Source: an uncultured Subdoligranulum sp. | GTDB lineage: Bacteria; Bacillota; Clostridia; Oscillospirales; Ruminococcaceae | DNA: 64,000 bases | Assembly: GCA_904374465.1 (NCBI GenBank) | Contig: CAJFFY010000003.1 | Span: 35,655-99,654, forward strand | Direction of reading: 5' to 3' | Shown here: positions 49,685 through 58,048 of the stretch, piece after piece | Layout: the number at the start of each line of letters is the position of its first letter | Position numbering within the stretch: the stretch's first letter is position 1 | The notes under the pieces: generated by a model | Told to the model about the DNA's origin: nothing | The model's database searches: none | The model's input: the letters and a program-made list of their open reading frames with translations, nothing else | Program-made: the position numbers and the translations under genes

Positions 49685-51403
49685 ATGTATCGTGCGCTGT
49701 ATCGCAAGTGGCGTCCGCAGCGGTTTGCCGATGTGGTGGGTCAGACCGCCATTGTCACGGCGCTGCAGAACCAGATTGCCGCCGGTCGTATCGGGCACGC
49801 CTACCTGTTTACCGGAACCCGCGGTACCGGCAAGACCACCTGTGCCAAGATTTTTGCTAAGGCGGTCAACTGTCTGGACCATTCCAGCCCCGATCCCTGC
49901 GGAGAATGCGAGATCTGTAAAGGCATCGACAGCGGTGCCATCATGGACATCATCGAGATGGACGCCGCGTCCAATAACGGCGTGGACGATATCCGCGACC
50001 TGCGGGACGAAGTGGCGTATCTGCCCTCGGTATGCCGGTATAAGGTATACATCATTGACGAGGTGCACATGCTCTCCACACAGGCCTTCAACGCCTTGCT
50101 CAAGACGATGGAGGAACCGCCCGAGCATGTGATTTTCATTCTGGCCACCACCGAGGTGCAGAAAGTACCGGTGACCATCCTGAGTCGCTGTCAGCGGTAC
50201 GACTTTGCCCGCATCACCGCCCAGGATATCGCGGGGCGGCTGACCTATGTGGCACAACAGGAAAAAATTGAGCTGGAACCCGGTGCGGCCCAGCTGATCG
50301 GACGCCTGGCGGACGGTGCCATGCGCGATGCCCTTTCCATTCTGGATACCTGTGCCGGTGTGGACAACCATGTGGACGAAGCCCTGGTGCGCCGGATGGC
50401 CGGTGTGACCGACCGAGGTTATCTGTTTGAGATCAGCGACGCCATCGCCCGGCAGGATTCTGTTGCCGCGTTGGAGAAAATTGCCGAGCTGCGCCAGCAG
50501 AGCGTGGATATGCGCCGCCTTTGCATGGAACTGGCTGGCCATTACCGCAACCTGATGCTCTGCGCGCTGCCGGGCGGCACCGAACTGCTGACCGGCACTT
50601 CCCCCGAGGAGGAAGCGGCCTACGCCCAGCGCAAGGACTTCCCGCAGGGGGATGCCATTCGCGCCATCAACGCCTTCGGACAGGCGCTGGAAAAAATGAG
50701 CCGTGGCACGGACCAACGCATCGAGCTGGAACTGGCGGTATTTTCTCTGACGCAACCCCAGGCGGCGGTTTCCGCACCGGCGGCGCCGGTACAGCCGACA
50801 GCTCCGGCCGCGCCGCAGCCCTTTGCCGCCGCGGCACCGGTGGCTTTCGTTTCGGCACCGCCGGTACAACAGACGGCGCACACCAGTGCGCCGCCGCCCA
50901 CGGTAGACCAGATGGCACAGTCTGTGCCGGAAGAGCTGCCCCCGCCCGAGGAGGAACCGGAGTTCCTGCAGCCGGAACTGAAACCGGCACCGGCGGTTGC
51001 GGTGCCTCCCCAGGCAGCTGCGCCGCAGCCGGCCGCCCGCAAACCAAAGCCGCAGCCGGAAGCCGGTCCGCTGGAACCGTTCCCCCAATGGGCGCTGGTT
51101 CTGGCAGACCTGGAGGAAACCGACGGAATGATGATCTCCTTCCTGCGGGGCACACGGGCCTATTACGACGGCAGGCGTGTGCTGTTTGAATGCAGCGATG
51201 CCTTCCGGGATTATATCCGCAACAACCGTGAAGTCAGCAAGAAACTGAAAGAAACGATTTATCGGGTGACCAAAATCCGCTGTAACATCGGCCCCTACGA
51301 GGCACCGAAAACGCAGGAGAGCGGTACCCCGCAAATGTCCCTGGACCAGACCCTGCAGAATCTGCAGGCACTGGGCGTGGACGTGAAAATCGAAGAAAAA
51401 TAG
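49685..51403 (+). CDS. dnaX: DNA polymerase III subunit gamma/tau
   Basis: Clamp-loader ATPase (572 aa). Walker A G-T-R-G-T-G-K-T at 44-51, zinc cysteines at 63, 72, 75 and 78, Walker B/DExH D-E-V-H at 125-128, and the S-R-C sensor at 167-169. Domain III follows, then a Pro/Ala-rich linker (about 355-460) and a C-terminal tau-like region. The ATG at 49685 follows GGGGGAGGTG. It probably relies partly on read-through from the SRP RNA promoter; I see no other good promoter. Confidence 0.96.
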   Translation: MYRALYRKWRPQRFADVVGQTAIVTALQNQIAAGRIGHAYLFTGTRGTGKTTCAKIFAKAVNCLDHSSPDPCGECEICKGIDSGAIMDIIEMDAASNNGVDDIRDLRDEVAYLPSVCRYKVYIIDEVHMLSTQAFNALLKTMEEPPEHVIFILATTEVQKVPVTILSRCQRYDFARITAQDIAGRLTYVAQQEKIELEPGAAQLIGRLADGAMRDALSILDTCAGVDNHVDEALVRRMAGVTDRGYLFEISDAIARQDSVAALEKIAELRQQSVDMRRLCMELAGHYRNLMLCALPGGTELLTGTSPEEEAAYAQRKDFPQGDAIRAINAFGQALEKMSRGTDQRIELELAVFSLTQPQAAVSAPAAPVQPTAPAAPQPFAAAAPVAFVSAPPVQQTAHTSAPPPTVDQMAQSVPEELPPPEEEPEFLQPELKPAPAVAVPPQAAAPQPAARKPKPQPEAGPLEPFPQWALVLADLEETDGMMISFLRGTRAYYDGRRVLFECSDAFRDYIRNNREVSKKLKETIYRVTKIRCNIGPYEAPKTQESGTPQMSLDQTLQNLQALGVDVKIEEK

Positions 51404-51421
51404 TATTTGGAGGATTTACCC

Positions 51422-51763
51422 ATGAAAGCAAGATTGCCCAAAGGCTACGGCCGTCCCGATCCCAACGCCATGATGCGCCAGGTCCAGAAAATGCAGGACG
51501 AGATCCGCGCCAAGCAGGAGGAACTGGAAGCCAAGGAATACACCGGAACCGCCAGCGGTGAGATGGTTACGGTCACCATGACCGGCAAGCATGAGATTAC
51601 CGCCGTGAAGATCAAGCCAGAGGCTGTGGATCCCGACGATATCGAAATGCTGGAAGACCTGATCGCGGCTGCCGTGAACAGCGCCGTGGCGGCGGTCGAC
51701 AAGGATTCCGAGGAAGAAATGGGCAAGCTGACCGGCGGAATGAACATTCCGGGTCTGGGCTAA
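51422..51763 (+). CDS. ebfC: YbaB/EbfC nucleoid-associated protein
   Basis: Small DNA-binding dimer (113 aa) of the YbaB/EbfC (B. subtilis YaaK) family. It has an N-terminal helix with M-R-Q-V-Q-K-M-Q-D-E, the middle strand motif V-T-V-T-M-T-G-K-H-E, and P-E-A-V-D-P-D-D near residue 68. A Gly-rich tail ends it. Conserved place between dnaX and recR. ATG 51422 follows TTGGAGGA. Confidence 0.92.
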   Translation: MKARLPKGYGRPDPNAMMRQVQKMQDEIRAKQEELEAKEYTGTASGEMVTVTMTGKHEITAVKIKPEAVDPDDIEMLEDLIAAAVNSAVAAVDKDSEEEMGKLTGGMNIPGLG

Positions 51764-51777
51764 GGGGATATACCATC

Positions 51778-52374
51778 ATGCCGCAAAACGTTGAACCGCT
51801 GGAAAATCTGGTGGACCAGTTTGCGCGCTTTCCCGGCATTGGACGTAAGGGTGCCACCCGGATGGCCTATGAAGTGATGTCCATGTCCAACGAACAGGCC
51901 ATGGAGCTGGCCAAGGCCATAGAGCACGCCAAAAAGGATCTGCACCGCTGCAGAATCTGCCAGGATTACACGGCGGGGGAGGTCTGCAAAATCTGTTCTT
52001 CGCCCAAGCGGGACCGGAGCGTCATCTGCGTGGTGGAGAGTCCGCGGGATATCAAGTCCATCGAGCGCACCCACGAATACAATGGGTTGTATCATGTGCT
52101 GCATGGTCTGATCTCGCCCATGGACGGCATCGGGGCCGACCAGCTCTGCGTGAAAGAGCTGCTGGCACGCCTCAACGATTCCGTCAAGGAAGTGATCATG
52201 GCCACCAGTCCCACGGTAGAGGGGGAGGCCACCGCCATGTATCTGGCCAAACTCATCAAGCCCCTGGGGGTGCGCACCACACGGCTGGCCTATGGCCTGC
52301 CGGTGGGCTCCAGCCTGGAATATGCCGATGAAACGACGCTCTACCGCGCCATGCAGGGTCGCGGCGAACTGTGA
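51778..52374 (+). CDS. recR: recombination protein RecR
   Basis: Recombinational repair mediator that works with RecF/RecO (198 aa). Helix-hairpin-helix F-P-G-I-G-R-K-G near residues 18-25, zinc finger cysteines at 58, 61, 70 and 73, then a Toprim domain from about residue 80 with V-V-E-S-P-R-D. It ends in Y-A-D-E-T-T-L. It is 14 bp after ebfC. Confidence 0.96.
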   Translation: MPQNVEPLENLVDQFARFPGIGRKGATRMAYEVMSMSNEQAMELAKAIEHAKKDLHRCRICQDYTAGEVCKICSSPKRDRSVICVVESPRDIKSIERTHEYNGLYHVLHGLISPMDGIGADQLCVKELLARLNDSVKEVIMATSPTVEGEATAMYLAKLIKPLGVRTTRLAYGLPVGSSLEYADETTLYRAMQGRGEL

Positions 52375-52384
52375 CAGGGTTTGC

Positions 52385-52413
52385 TTGACTTTTTCACATA
52401 TCTGCGCTATAAT
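52385..52413 (+). promoter_or_regulatory. promoter of smpB
   Basis: TTGACT (52385-52390), 17 bp spacer, TATAAT (52408-52413), 33 bp before the GTG start. Possibly also the promoter for the tmRNA, since no clear promoter lies between smpB and ssrA. Confidence 0.8.
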
Positions 52414-52446
52414 CTAAACTCACCACACGCAAAGGAGGTGTGCTTT

Positions 52447-52914
52447 GTGGCGGAGGACAAATCCGGTAAAAAAATCATTGCCCAAAACCGTGAGGCACGC
52501 CACGAGTACTTTGTGATCGAGGCGCTGGAAACCGGCATTGAGCTGGTGGGGACCGAGGTCAAAAGTCTGCGTGCCGGTGGTGTCAACCTCAAGGATTCCT
52601 GGGCAGACATTGATGACGGGGAACTGATCGTCAAGGGAATGCACATCAGCCCCTACGAGCAGGGTAACATCTTCAATAAGGATCCCCGGCGTCCGCGTCG
52701 TCTGCTGGCCCATAAAACCGAGATCCGGCGTCTGGGGCAGCAGATCAAGCTGCAGGGATACACCCTGGTGCCGCTTTCGCTCTATTTCAAGCATGGGCGC
52801 GTCAAGCTGGAACTGGGACTCTGTAAGGGTAAAAAACTGTACGACAAGCGTGCGTCTGCTGCGGCGCGCGATGCCAAGCGCGACATCGATCGCGCCCTGA
52901 AAACGCAGCGTTAA
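52447..52914 (+). CDS. smpB: SsrA-binding protein SmpB
   Basis: Binds tmRNA and takes it to stalled ribosomes (155 aa). It has Q-N-R-E-A-R-H-E-Y-F, the G-T-E-V-K-S-L-R motif and the Lys/Arg-rich C-terminal tail ending K-R-D-I-D-R-A-L-K. The GTG at 52447 follows a perfect AAAGGAGGTG. Encoded immediately before its RNA partner. Confidence 0.96.
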   Translation: MAEDKSGKKIIAQNREARHEYFVIEALETGIELVGTEVKSLRAGGVNLKDSWADIDDGELIVKGMHISPYEQGNIFNKDPRRPRRLLAHKTEIRRLGQQIKLQGYTLVPLSLYFKHGRVKLELGLCKGKKLYDKRASAAARDAKRDIDRALKTQR

Positions 52915-52937
52915 AAAGCTGTTTGCTTTTGCTTTCC

Positions 52938-52956
52938 CGGTGGGCATTGCCCGCCG
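52938..52956 (+). promoter_or_regulatory. short hairpin before the tmRNA
   Basis: CGGTGGGCA and TGCCCGCCG form an imperfect inverted repeat without a T-run, 6 bp before the mature 5' end. It may be a processing signal if smpB and ssrA are co-transcribed. Confidence 0.35.
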
Positions 52957-52962
52957 AATCGT

Positions 52963-53315
52963 GGGGCTGTAATGGTTTCGACGGGGAGAGAGAGGCGTGA
53001 GCAGCGGGCCGTGGCGGTGCACCACGATAAAAGCGCCAATTAAAATTAACTGACAACAATTATCCTGTTGCCGTCGCTGCCTAATTAGGCGCGACCGTTC
53101 TGCCCGCGTTAGTACCGCGCGGGGTCAGAGCGTCGATTAGGTACTGAACGTGCACGGGCTTAAGCTTTGCGGCCCGTCATGCATTTATGAAGCTACCAAG
53201 GCGTAGCGCGTGTGTGTTCGCCCGCGCCAAGGGAAATCTAATAAATACACTGCGCCCGGAGATACTCTAACCGATTTCTTTTCGGACACGGGTTCGACTC
53301 CCGTCAGCTCCACCA
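52963..53315 (+). ncRNA. ssrA: transfer-messenger RNA
   Basis: The 5' end GGGGCTGTAATGGTTTCGAC and the 3' end GGTTCGACTCCCG..CAGCTCCACCA form the tRNA-like half; CCA is encoded. The tag frame ends at TAA 53082-53084 and reads back as D-N-N-Y-P-V-A-V-A-A, with a probable resume codon ACT at 53049 giving T-D-N-N-Y-P-V-A-V-A-A. The resume codon is an inference. About 353 nt, of the usual one-piece type. Confidence 0.93.
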
Positions 53316-53323
53316 TATGTAAC

Positions 53324-53398
53324 CCGGTCGAACCCCATGGGTTCAACCGGCATCGCCAATAGGGCACCGCAGAATCATAAGATTCTGCGGTGTTTTTT
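53324..53398 (+). terminator. hairpin and terminator after tmRNA
   Basis: Two hairpins in a row: CCGGTCGAACCC / GGGTTCAACCGG (53324-53350, one mismatch, no T-run) and the terminator CACCGCAGAATC / GATTCTGCGGTG (53365-53392) followed by TTTTTT. Confidence 0.85.
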
Positions 53399-53419
53399 CT
53401 TTCCCGTAAGGTCTTTGCA

Positions 53420-53448
53420 TTGTCAGCCGAAAAACTTCGTGCTATGAT
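53420..53448 (+). promoter_or_regulatory. promoter of the DUF5808-like gene
   Basis: TTGTCA (53420-53425), 17 bp spacer, TATGAT (53443-53448). Confidence 0.65.
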
Positions 53449-53533
53449 AGGACTAACTAGGCAGGCTGGATTCGTGCACCTTTGCCAAACGGGAAAAATT
53501 TGTTGGCAGCCCAGAAAAGCGGGGGGATACACT

Positions 53534-53743
53534 GTGTCAAAACGAAAATGGACACATAGGGAAATAGAAGAATGGTGGGACAAAAACCAGCGATTTTTCT
53601 ATTGCAATCCGGAGGATGCCAATCTTTTTGTTCGCAAGCGATGCTATGGAATCAATTGGCCATTCAACTGGGGAAATCCCTGGAGCTGGGGGATTGTGGG
53701 CGCCTTTGTGGTTGCCATGGTGCTTATTGGAATTTTATGCTGA
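53534..53743 (+). CDS. small membrane protein, DUF5808-like
   Basis: Protein of 69 aa. A charged N-terminus (W-T-H-R-E-I-E-E-W-W) leads into F-Y-C-N-P-E-D-A-N-L-F-V and G-I-N-W-P-F-N-W-G-N-P-W-S-W, then one C-terminal membrane helix. This resembles the DUF5808 pattern, in which such motifs precede a transmembrane segment. Function unknown. The frame is open to 53390; the GTG at 53534 follows a run GGGGGGAT, and the promoter and leader upstream favour it. Confidence 0.6.
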   Translation: MSKRKWTHREIEEWWDKNQRFFYCNPEDANLFVRKRCYGINWPFNWGNPWSWGIVGAFVVAMVLIGILC

Positions 53744-53803
53744 CTGGCCGCGAAGAAAATCTTCACTGCCGCGGCCTGAGCGGGCAGGAGGTAGGATCGG
53801 AAT

Positions 53804-54079
53804 ATGAATCGGATTTTGCTGGTGTATCTTATCGGAATCAATCTGGTGGGGTTCTTCCTTATGGCAGCAGACAAGCGTCGTGCACGGCGGCACCGGTGGC
53901 GTATCCCGGAGCATACTCTCTTTGCCGCTGCCATCTTCGGGGGAAGCCTGGGGGCCATTCTGGGAATGTATCTGTGCCACCACAAAACCAAGCACTGGTA
54001 TTTTGTGGTGGGGATGCCGTTGATTCTGCTGGTGCAGATCCTTTTGGGATGCTGGATCGGAGGTGTGCTCCATGGGTAA
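53804..54079 (+). CDS. DUF1294 membrane protein
   Basis: Protein of 91 aa with three hydrophobic segments. It starts L-V-Y-L-I-G-I-N-L-V-G-F then D-K-R-R-A-R-R-H-R-W-R-I-P-E and G-G-S-L-G-A-I-L-G-M, the pattern of DUF1294 proteins. Function unknown. Good AGGAGG site upstream. It overlaps the next small gene by 8 bp. Confidence 0.85.
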   Translation: MNRILLVYLIGINLVGFFLMAADKRRARRHRWRIPEHTLFAAAIFGGSLGAILGMYLCHHKTKHWYFVVGMPLILLVQILLGCWIGGVLHG

Positions 54080-54296
54080 GTGGTTTTTCCAAAAGAAGAA
54101 GTCGCTGCGGACACCGCCTTCCGGCATGGGGCGGGACGATATCGCCACCCAGAGCAGCATCTGTACCGGAGAGACCCTGGTCGGTTTTCTGGACAAGTCC
54201 ACTGGGCGGTTGCTGCAGGCGGTGGTGGTACGTAACGACACCGATTTTGCTGATTTTTACCGCAGCTATGGCTATGAACCGCCACGGCAGAATTGA
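54072..54296 (+). CDS. small hypothetical protein, 74 aa
   Basis: I do not recognise this protein. It starts M-G-K-W-F-F-Q-K-K-K-S-L-R, a basic N-terminus, followed by S-I-C-T-G-E-T-L-V-G-F and a polar tail with V-V-R-N-D-T-D-F-A-D-F-Y. No membrane helix. GGAGGT lies 7 bp before the ATG and it overlaps the DUF1294 gene by 8 bp, so it is probably translated with it. It may act with that membrane protein. Confidence 0.65.
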   Translation: MGKWFFQKKKSLRTPPSGMGRDDIATQSSICTGETLVGFLDKSTGRLLQAVVVRNDTDFADFYRSYGYEPPRQN

Positions 54297-54408
54297 TAAA
54301 AAACAGACAAAGGTGTCTTGATATTTTATTAACTTTGTGAGAAATCTTGCGTTTTGCTCTGGGTTCGCATATTTATTGCGCAATTCTACGACAAAACCCG
54401 CACAGTCT

Positions 54409-54437
54409 TTGCAAATGCAAAAATGGAATGCTATAAT
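54409..54437 (+). promoter_or_regulatory. promoter of pta
   Basis: TTGCAA (54409-54414), 17 bp spacer, TATAAT (54432-54437). The 110 bp before it are AT-rich with no clear motif. Confidence 0.8.
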
Positions 54438-54495
54438 ATTTTTGTAAGTGTAAAGCAGAGTGTTCTGCGCGAATGATATGGAGGTCGTTTTCTGT

Positions 54496-55461
54496 ATGTC
54501 CATTTTTGAAAATTTCGAAGAAAAGCTGCGGGCCGAATCCAAGTCCATCGTTTTCACCGAGGGCACCGACGCGCGTATTCTGTCTGCTGCCAGCCGTCTG
54601 CTGGCCGGTAAGACGCTGCGTGTGATTCTTCTGGGGGAACCCGAGGCGGTCAAGAAAGCGGCTGCGGATGGCGGCTTTGATATTTCCGGTGCTGAAATCC
54701 TCAATCCCGCCGACTATGAGGGCTTTGACGAAATGGTCGCCCAGATGGTGGAACTGCGCAAGGGCAAGATGACTGAGGAGCAGTGCCGTGCGGCGCTTTC
54801 CAAGTCCAACTATTTCGGCACCATGCTGGTCAAGCAGGGCAAGGCGGACTGCCTGCTGGGCGGCGCCACCTATTCCACCGCCGACACCGTGCGTCCGGCG
54901 CTGCAGCTGATCAAGTGCAAGCCCGGCATCAAGTCGGTCAGCTCCTGCTTCATTCTCATGCGCGGCGAGGAGAGCATTGCCATGGGCGATTGCGCCATCA
55001 ACATCGACCCCAGCGAGGACGAGATCGTGGAATCCACCGTGGAGACCGCCCACACCGCTGAGATTTTTGGCATCGATCCCCGTGTGGCCCTGCTGTCCTA
55101 CTCCACCAAGGGTTCCGGCAAGGGCGAGACCGTGGACAAGATGCGCAACGCAACGCTCCGTGTGCAGGAAGCGCACCCCGAACTGAAGGTGGACGGCGAA
55201 CTGCAGTTTGACGCCGCCGTTGCTCCCGAGGTCGGCCAGCTCAAGGCTCCCGGTTCCAAGGTGGCCGGTTACGCCAATACCTTTATTTTCCCCAACATCA
55301 ACGCCGGCAACATCGGCTACAAGATTGCCCAGCGCCTGGGTGGCTATGAGGCCTACGGCCCCATTCTCCAGGGCCTGAATGCGCCCATCAATGACCTGTC
55401 CCGTGGCTGCAATGCCGAGGAAGTCTACAAGATGGCGCTGATCACTGCGGCTTTGATCTGA
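54496..55461 (+). CDS. pta: phosphate acetyltransferase
   Basis: Converts acetyl-CoA and phosphate to acetyl phosphate (321 aa), for acetate formation and ATP. Short Pta form without the N-terminal regulatory domain. It has F-T-E-G-T-D-A-R near residue 22, L-L-G-G-A-T-Y-S-T-A-D-T-V-R-P near 122, the S-Y-S-T-K-G-S-G motif and C-terminal P-I-L-Q-G-L-N-A-P. Start ATG follows GGAGGT. Acetate kinase is not adjacent, which is unusual but not rare. Confidence 0.93.
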   Translation: MSIFENFEEKLRAESKSIVFTEGTDARILSAASRLLAGKTLRVILLGEPEAVKKAAADGGFDISGAEILNPADYEGFDEMVAQMVELRKGKMTEEQCRAALSKSNYFGTMLVKQGKADCLLGGATYSTADTVRPALQLIKCKPGIKSVSSCFILMRGEESIAMGDCAINIDPSEDEIVESTVETAHTAEIFGIDPRVALLSYSTKGSGKGETVDKMRNATLRVQEAHPELKVDGELQFDAAVAPEVGQLKAPGSKVAGYANTFIFPNINAGNIGYKIAQRLGGYEAYGPILQGLNAPINDLSRGCNAEEVYKMALITAALI

Positions 55462-55476
55462 GTTTTTCGTTACATG

Positions 55477-55522
55477 AAAAAGCCCCCGCCCTCGACGCAT
55501 AACCGAGGGCGGGGGGCTTTTT
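55477..55522. terminator. bidirectional terminator between pta and luxS
   Basis: AAAAGCCCCCGCCCTCG pairs with CGAGGGCGGGGGGCTTTT, with T-runs on both strands. One of the strongest hairpins in the window. Confidence 0.92.
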
Positions 55523-55581
55523 GTTGTACAAGCAAAAAACAGGAGACAACCATGGGGTTGCCTCCTGTTTTGGTTATGGCA

Positions 55582-56043
55582 TCAGTAGCGCAGGGAATCG
55601 GCATCCAGCGCGTCCAGCACGGGCAGCATGGCTGCCGCTTCCACACGGGCGGCCACGGGATCCATCATCCGGTAGTTTCCGCACTCCACGGCGGAAGCCC
55701 CGGGAATCTCGCCCTCATAGGTGGCCATCCAGGCAAAAGCACTGCGCACGAGGTCCAGTGCTTCGGCGTCGGACAAACCGGTGGTCAGCAAATAGAAGCC
55801 GGTCAGGCAGCCCATGGGCCCAACATAGACAACCCCTTTGCTGTACTGGCTGTTGCGCGCATAGGTGGCAAACAGATGCTCCAGCGTATGGGCCGCCGCG
55901 GGGGAAAGATACTGTCCCTGGTTGGGGCGCTTCATTCGGATATCCCAGGTGCGGATTTCACCCTGCGGGCCATCCTGCCGGGACAGATACATCCCGGGCT
56001 GCAGCTTGGTGTGATCCACGCAAAAACTGGCAATTCGTTCCAT
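55582..56043 (-). CDS. luxS: S-ribosylhomocysteine lyase LuxS
   Basis: Cleaves S-ribosylhomocysteine to homocysteine and the AI-2 precursor (153 aa). Metal ligands His52 and His56 in A-A-H-T-L-E-H, catalytic Cys79 in G-P-M-G-C-L-T-G-F-Y, and the third ligand Cys in S-A-V-E-C-G-N-Y-R. The residue after the catalytic Cys is Leu where Arg or Gln is more usual. The homocysteine can re-enter through MetH. It starts 10 bp downstream of pyk, presumably on one transcript. Confidence 0.95.
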   Translation of the reverse strand: MERIASFCVDHTKLQPGMYLSRQDGPQGEIRTWDIRMKRPNQGQYLSPAAAHTLEHLFATYARNSQYSKGVVYVGPMGCLTGFYLLTTGLSDAEALDLVRSAFAWMATYEGEIPGASAVECGNYRMMDPVAARVEAAAMLPVLDALDADSLRY

Positions 56044-56053
56044 GACTTTGTCC

Positions 56054-57799
56054 TCAGTCCGGCATGGCCTGAACCACACCGCGGGCGCAATCCATCGAGA
56101 TAACCATGCCATCCTTGAGGGTACGGGTGGCATTGGTGGCACCGACGATCACAGCCTTGTCCAGGGTCAGACCGACAATGGCGGAGTGGCTGTTGGTGCC
56201 GGCTTCCTCGGTGATGATGCCGGCGGCATCGCGCATGAAGGGCAGGACATCATTGGTGGTGAAAGGAACCACCAGGATCTGGCCGGGCTTGAACTTCTTG
56301 GTGGCTTCGGCGGCGTTGCGGCAGACACAGACTTCGCCCTTGGCGTTGTGCTGGCCAATGCCGACACCGGCCAGCAGGGTGTCGCCAACCATGTGGATCT
56401 TGATCATGTTGGTGGTGCCGGAAACGCCAACGGGCACACCAGCCGTCACAACAACCAGATCGCCGGAATGGATCATGTCGGCCTTCTCGGCGGCAGCCAC
56501 CGACATGGAAATCAGTTCATCGGTGGAATTGGCATAATCCATCAGCAGGGGAGTGACGCCGCGGTAGATGTTCATCTGGCGACGGATGCTCTCGTCCAGC
56601 ACGCAGGCAATGATCTGGGTATCGGGGCGGAAACGGCTCAGCAGACGGGCGGTTTCACCGGTCTTGGAGGCGGAGATGATGGCGGAAGCGCCGATGTCCG
56701 CAGCCGTGGTGCAGGCCGCATGGCCCACCGCAGCGCTGATGGTCAGGTGAGAGTCGTGGTTGCCCGCATGGTGCACCAGGCTGTCAAAGCTGGAATCGGC
56801 TTCGGTGGTCTCGGCGATGGTGGCCATGGCCTTGAGGGCCTCCACCGGATACTTGCCGGCAGCGGTCTCGCCGGACAGCATGACAGCGCCGGTACCGTCA
56901 TAGATGGCGTTGGCCACGTCGGTGATCTCGGCACGGGTGGGGCGCGGGTTCACCATCATGGAATCCAGCATCTGGGTGGCGGTGATGCAGATCTTGCCGG
57001 CGCTCATGGCCCGGTCGATCAGGTGCTTCTGGATGGCGGGAATCTCGGCAAAATCAATCTCCACGCCCATGTCGCCGCGGGCGACCATGATGCCGTCGGC
57101 AACGGTCAGGATTTCATCGATGTTGTCAATGCCTTCCTGGTTCTCGATCTTGGCAATGATGCGCATGTTGCAGTCATGCTCGTCCAGCAGGTGCCGGATT
57201 TCCATGATGTCCTGGGCATTGCGGGTAAAGCTGGCGGAGATCAGGTCAAAGCCCTGCTCGATACCGAACAGGATGTCGTTGCGGTCACGCTGGCTCATAT
57301 AGGGCATGGACAGGTGCACGCCCGGGACATTGACGCCCTTTTTGGTCTTGATGACGCCGTCATTGCGCACGGTGCAGTGAATGTCGGTGTCGGTCACATC
57401 GTCGATGGTCAGCTCGATCAGACCGTCATCCAGCATGATGCGGCCGCCGGGCTGCACGTCACGGGGCAGATCCTTGTAGGTGACGGAGCAAAGCTCATTG
57501 GTGCCTTCCACTTCACGGGTGGTCAGGGTGAATTTCTGGCCGGTGGTCAGGTTCTCGGACCCATTGGCAAAGACGCCCAGACGAATTTCCGGACCCTTGG
57601 TGTCCAGCATGGCGGCCACCGGCAGATCCATCTCGGAAGTCAGCGCACGCAGCGCGTCCAGGCGCCCTTTGTGCTCCTCATAATCGCCGTGGGAAAAGTT
57701 GAAACGGGCAACATCCATACCGTTTTCCAGCAACTGACGCAGAATACCGGGTTTGTCGGTAGAAGGACCCATCGTACAAACGATCTTTGTCTTACGCAT
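56054..57799 (-). CDS. pyk: pyruvate kinase
   Basis: Last step of glycolysis, PEP plus ADP to pyruvate plus ATP (581 aa). It has K-I-V-C-T-M-G-P-S near the N-terminus and N-F-S-H-G. The catalytic Lys lies in I-A-K-I-E-N-Q-E-G, and V-A-R-G-D-M-G-V-E and P-T-R-A-E-I-T-D-V-A-N-A-I-Y-D-G follow. The extra C-terminal PEP-utilising-enzyme-like domain (about 490-581) has T-N-S-H-S-A-I-V, as in Bacillus. ATG 57799 is preferred because GGAGG lies 9 bp before it; the ATG two codons upstream is possible. Confidence 0.96.
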   Translation of the reverse strand: MRKTKIVCTMGPSTDKPGILRQLLENGMDVARFNFSHGDYEEHKGRLDALRALTSEMDLPVAAMLDTKGPEIRLGVFANGSENLTTGQKFTLTTREVEGTNELCSVTYKDLPRDVQPGGRIMLDDGLIELTIDDVTDTDIHCTVRNDGVIKTKKGVNVPGVHLSMPYMSQRDRNDILFGIEQGFDLISASFTRNAQDIMEIRHLLDEHDCNMRIIAKIENQEGIDNIDEILTVADGIMVARGDMGVEIDFAEIPAIQKHLIDRAMSAGKICITATQMLDSMMVNPRPTRAEITDVANAIYDGTGAVMLSGETAAGKYPVEALKAMATIAETTEADSSFDSLVHHAGNHDSHLTISAAVGHAACTTAADIGASAIISASKTGETARLLSRFRPDTQIIACVLDESIRRQMNIYRGVTPLLMDYANSTDELISMSVAAAEKADMIHSGDLVVVTAGVPVGVSGTTNMIKIHMVGDTLLAGVGIGQHNAKGEVCVCRNAAEATKKFKPGQILVVPFTTNDVLPFMRDAAGIITEEAGTNSHSAIVGLTLDKAVIVGATNATRTLKDGMVISMDCARGVVQAMPD

Positions 57800-57846
57800 A
57801 CACATATGCCTCCATAGATTCTCGAACTTAAACACTATTCGGGGTT

Positions 57847-57876
57847 ATTATACTACAAGGACAGGCGGGCAGACAA
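57847..57876 (-). promoter_or_regulatory. promoter of pyk-luxS
   Basis: On the minus strand TTGTCT (57876-57871), 18 bp spacer, TATAAT (57852-57847). Confidence 0.7.
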
Positions 57877-57966
57877 GTCCTTTTCTGCTTGTTTTGCTCA
57901 TATTTTGCGCATCTTTTGCGGGAACCTTGCGGAAAAACCGTCGGATGTGTAGCACAAATTTTGCAT

Positions 57967-57995
57967 TTTACATTTCCTACAGTTTCGGTTATAAT
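57967..57995 (+). promoter_or_regulatory. promoter of deoB
   Basis: TTTACA (57967-57972), 17 bp spacer, TATAAT (57990-57995), about 50 bp before the start. Confidence 0.75.
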
Positions 57996-58048
57996 GGGAT
58001 CAACACTGGTATAGTATAACCTTTTATAAGACAGGAGATTCTGAAAGT

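Noticed and set aside
53285..53350. 3' end of tmRNA as a possible integration site
   Set aside because: tmRNA ends are common attachment sites, but there is no integrase gene and no direct repeat of the end downstream; the next genes look chromosomal.
56042..57817. Open frame of about 590 codons opposite pyk
   Set aside because: Gly/His/Asp-rich shadow of pyruvate kinase with no motif and no start signal.
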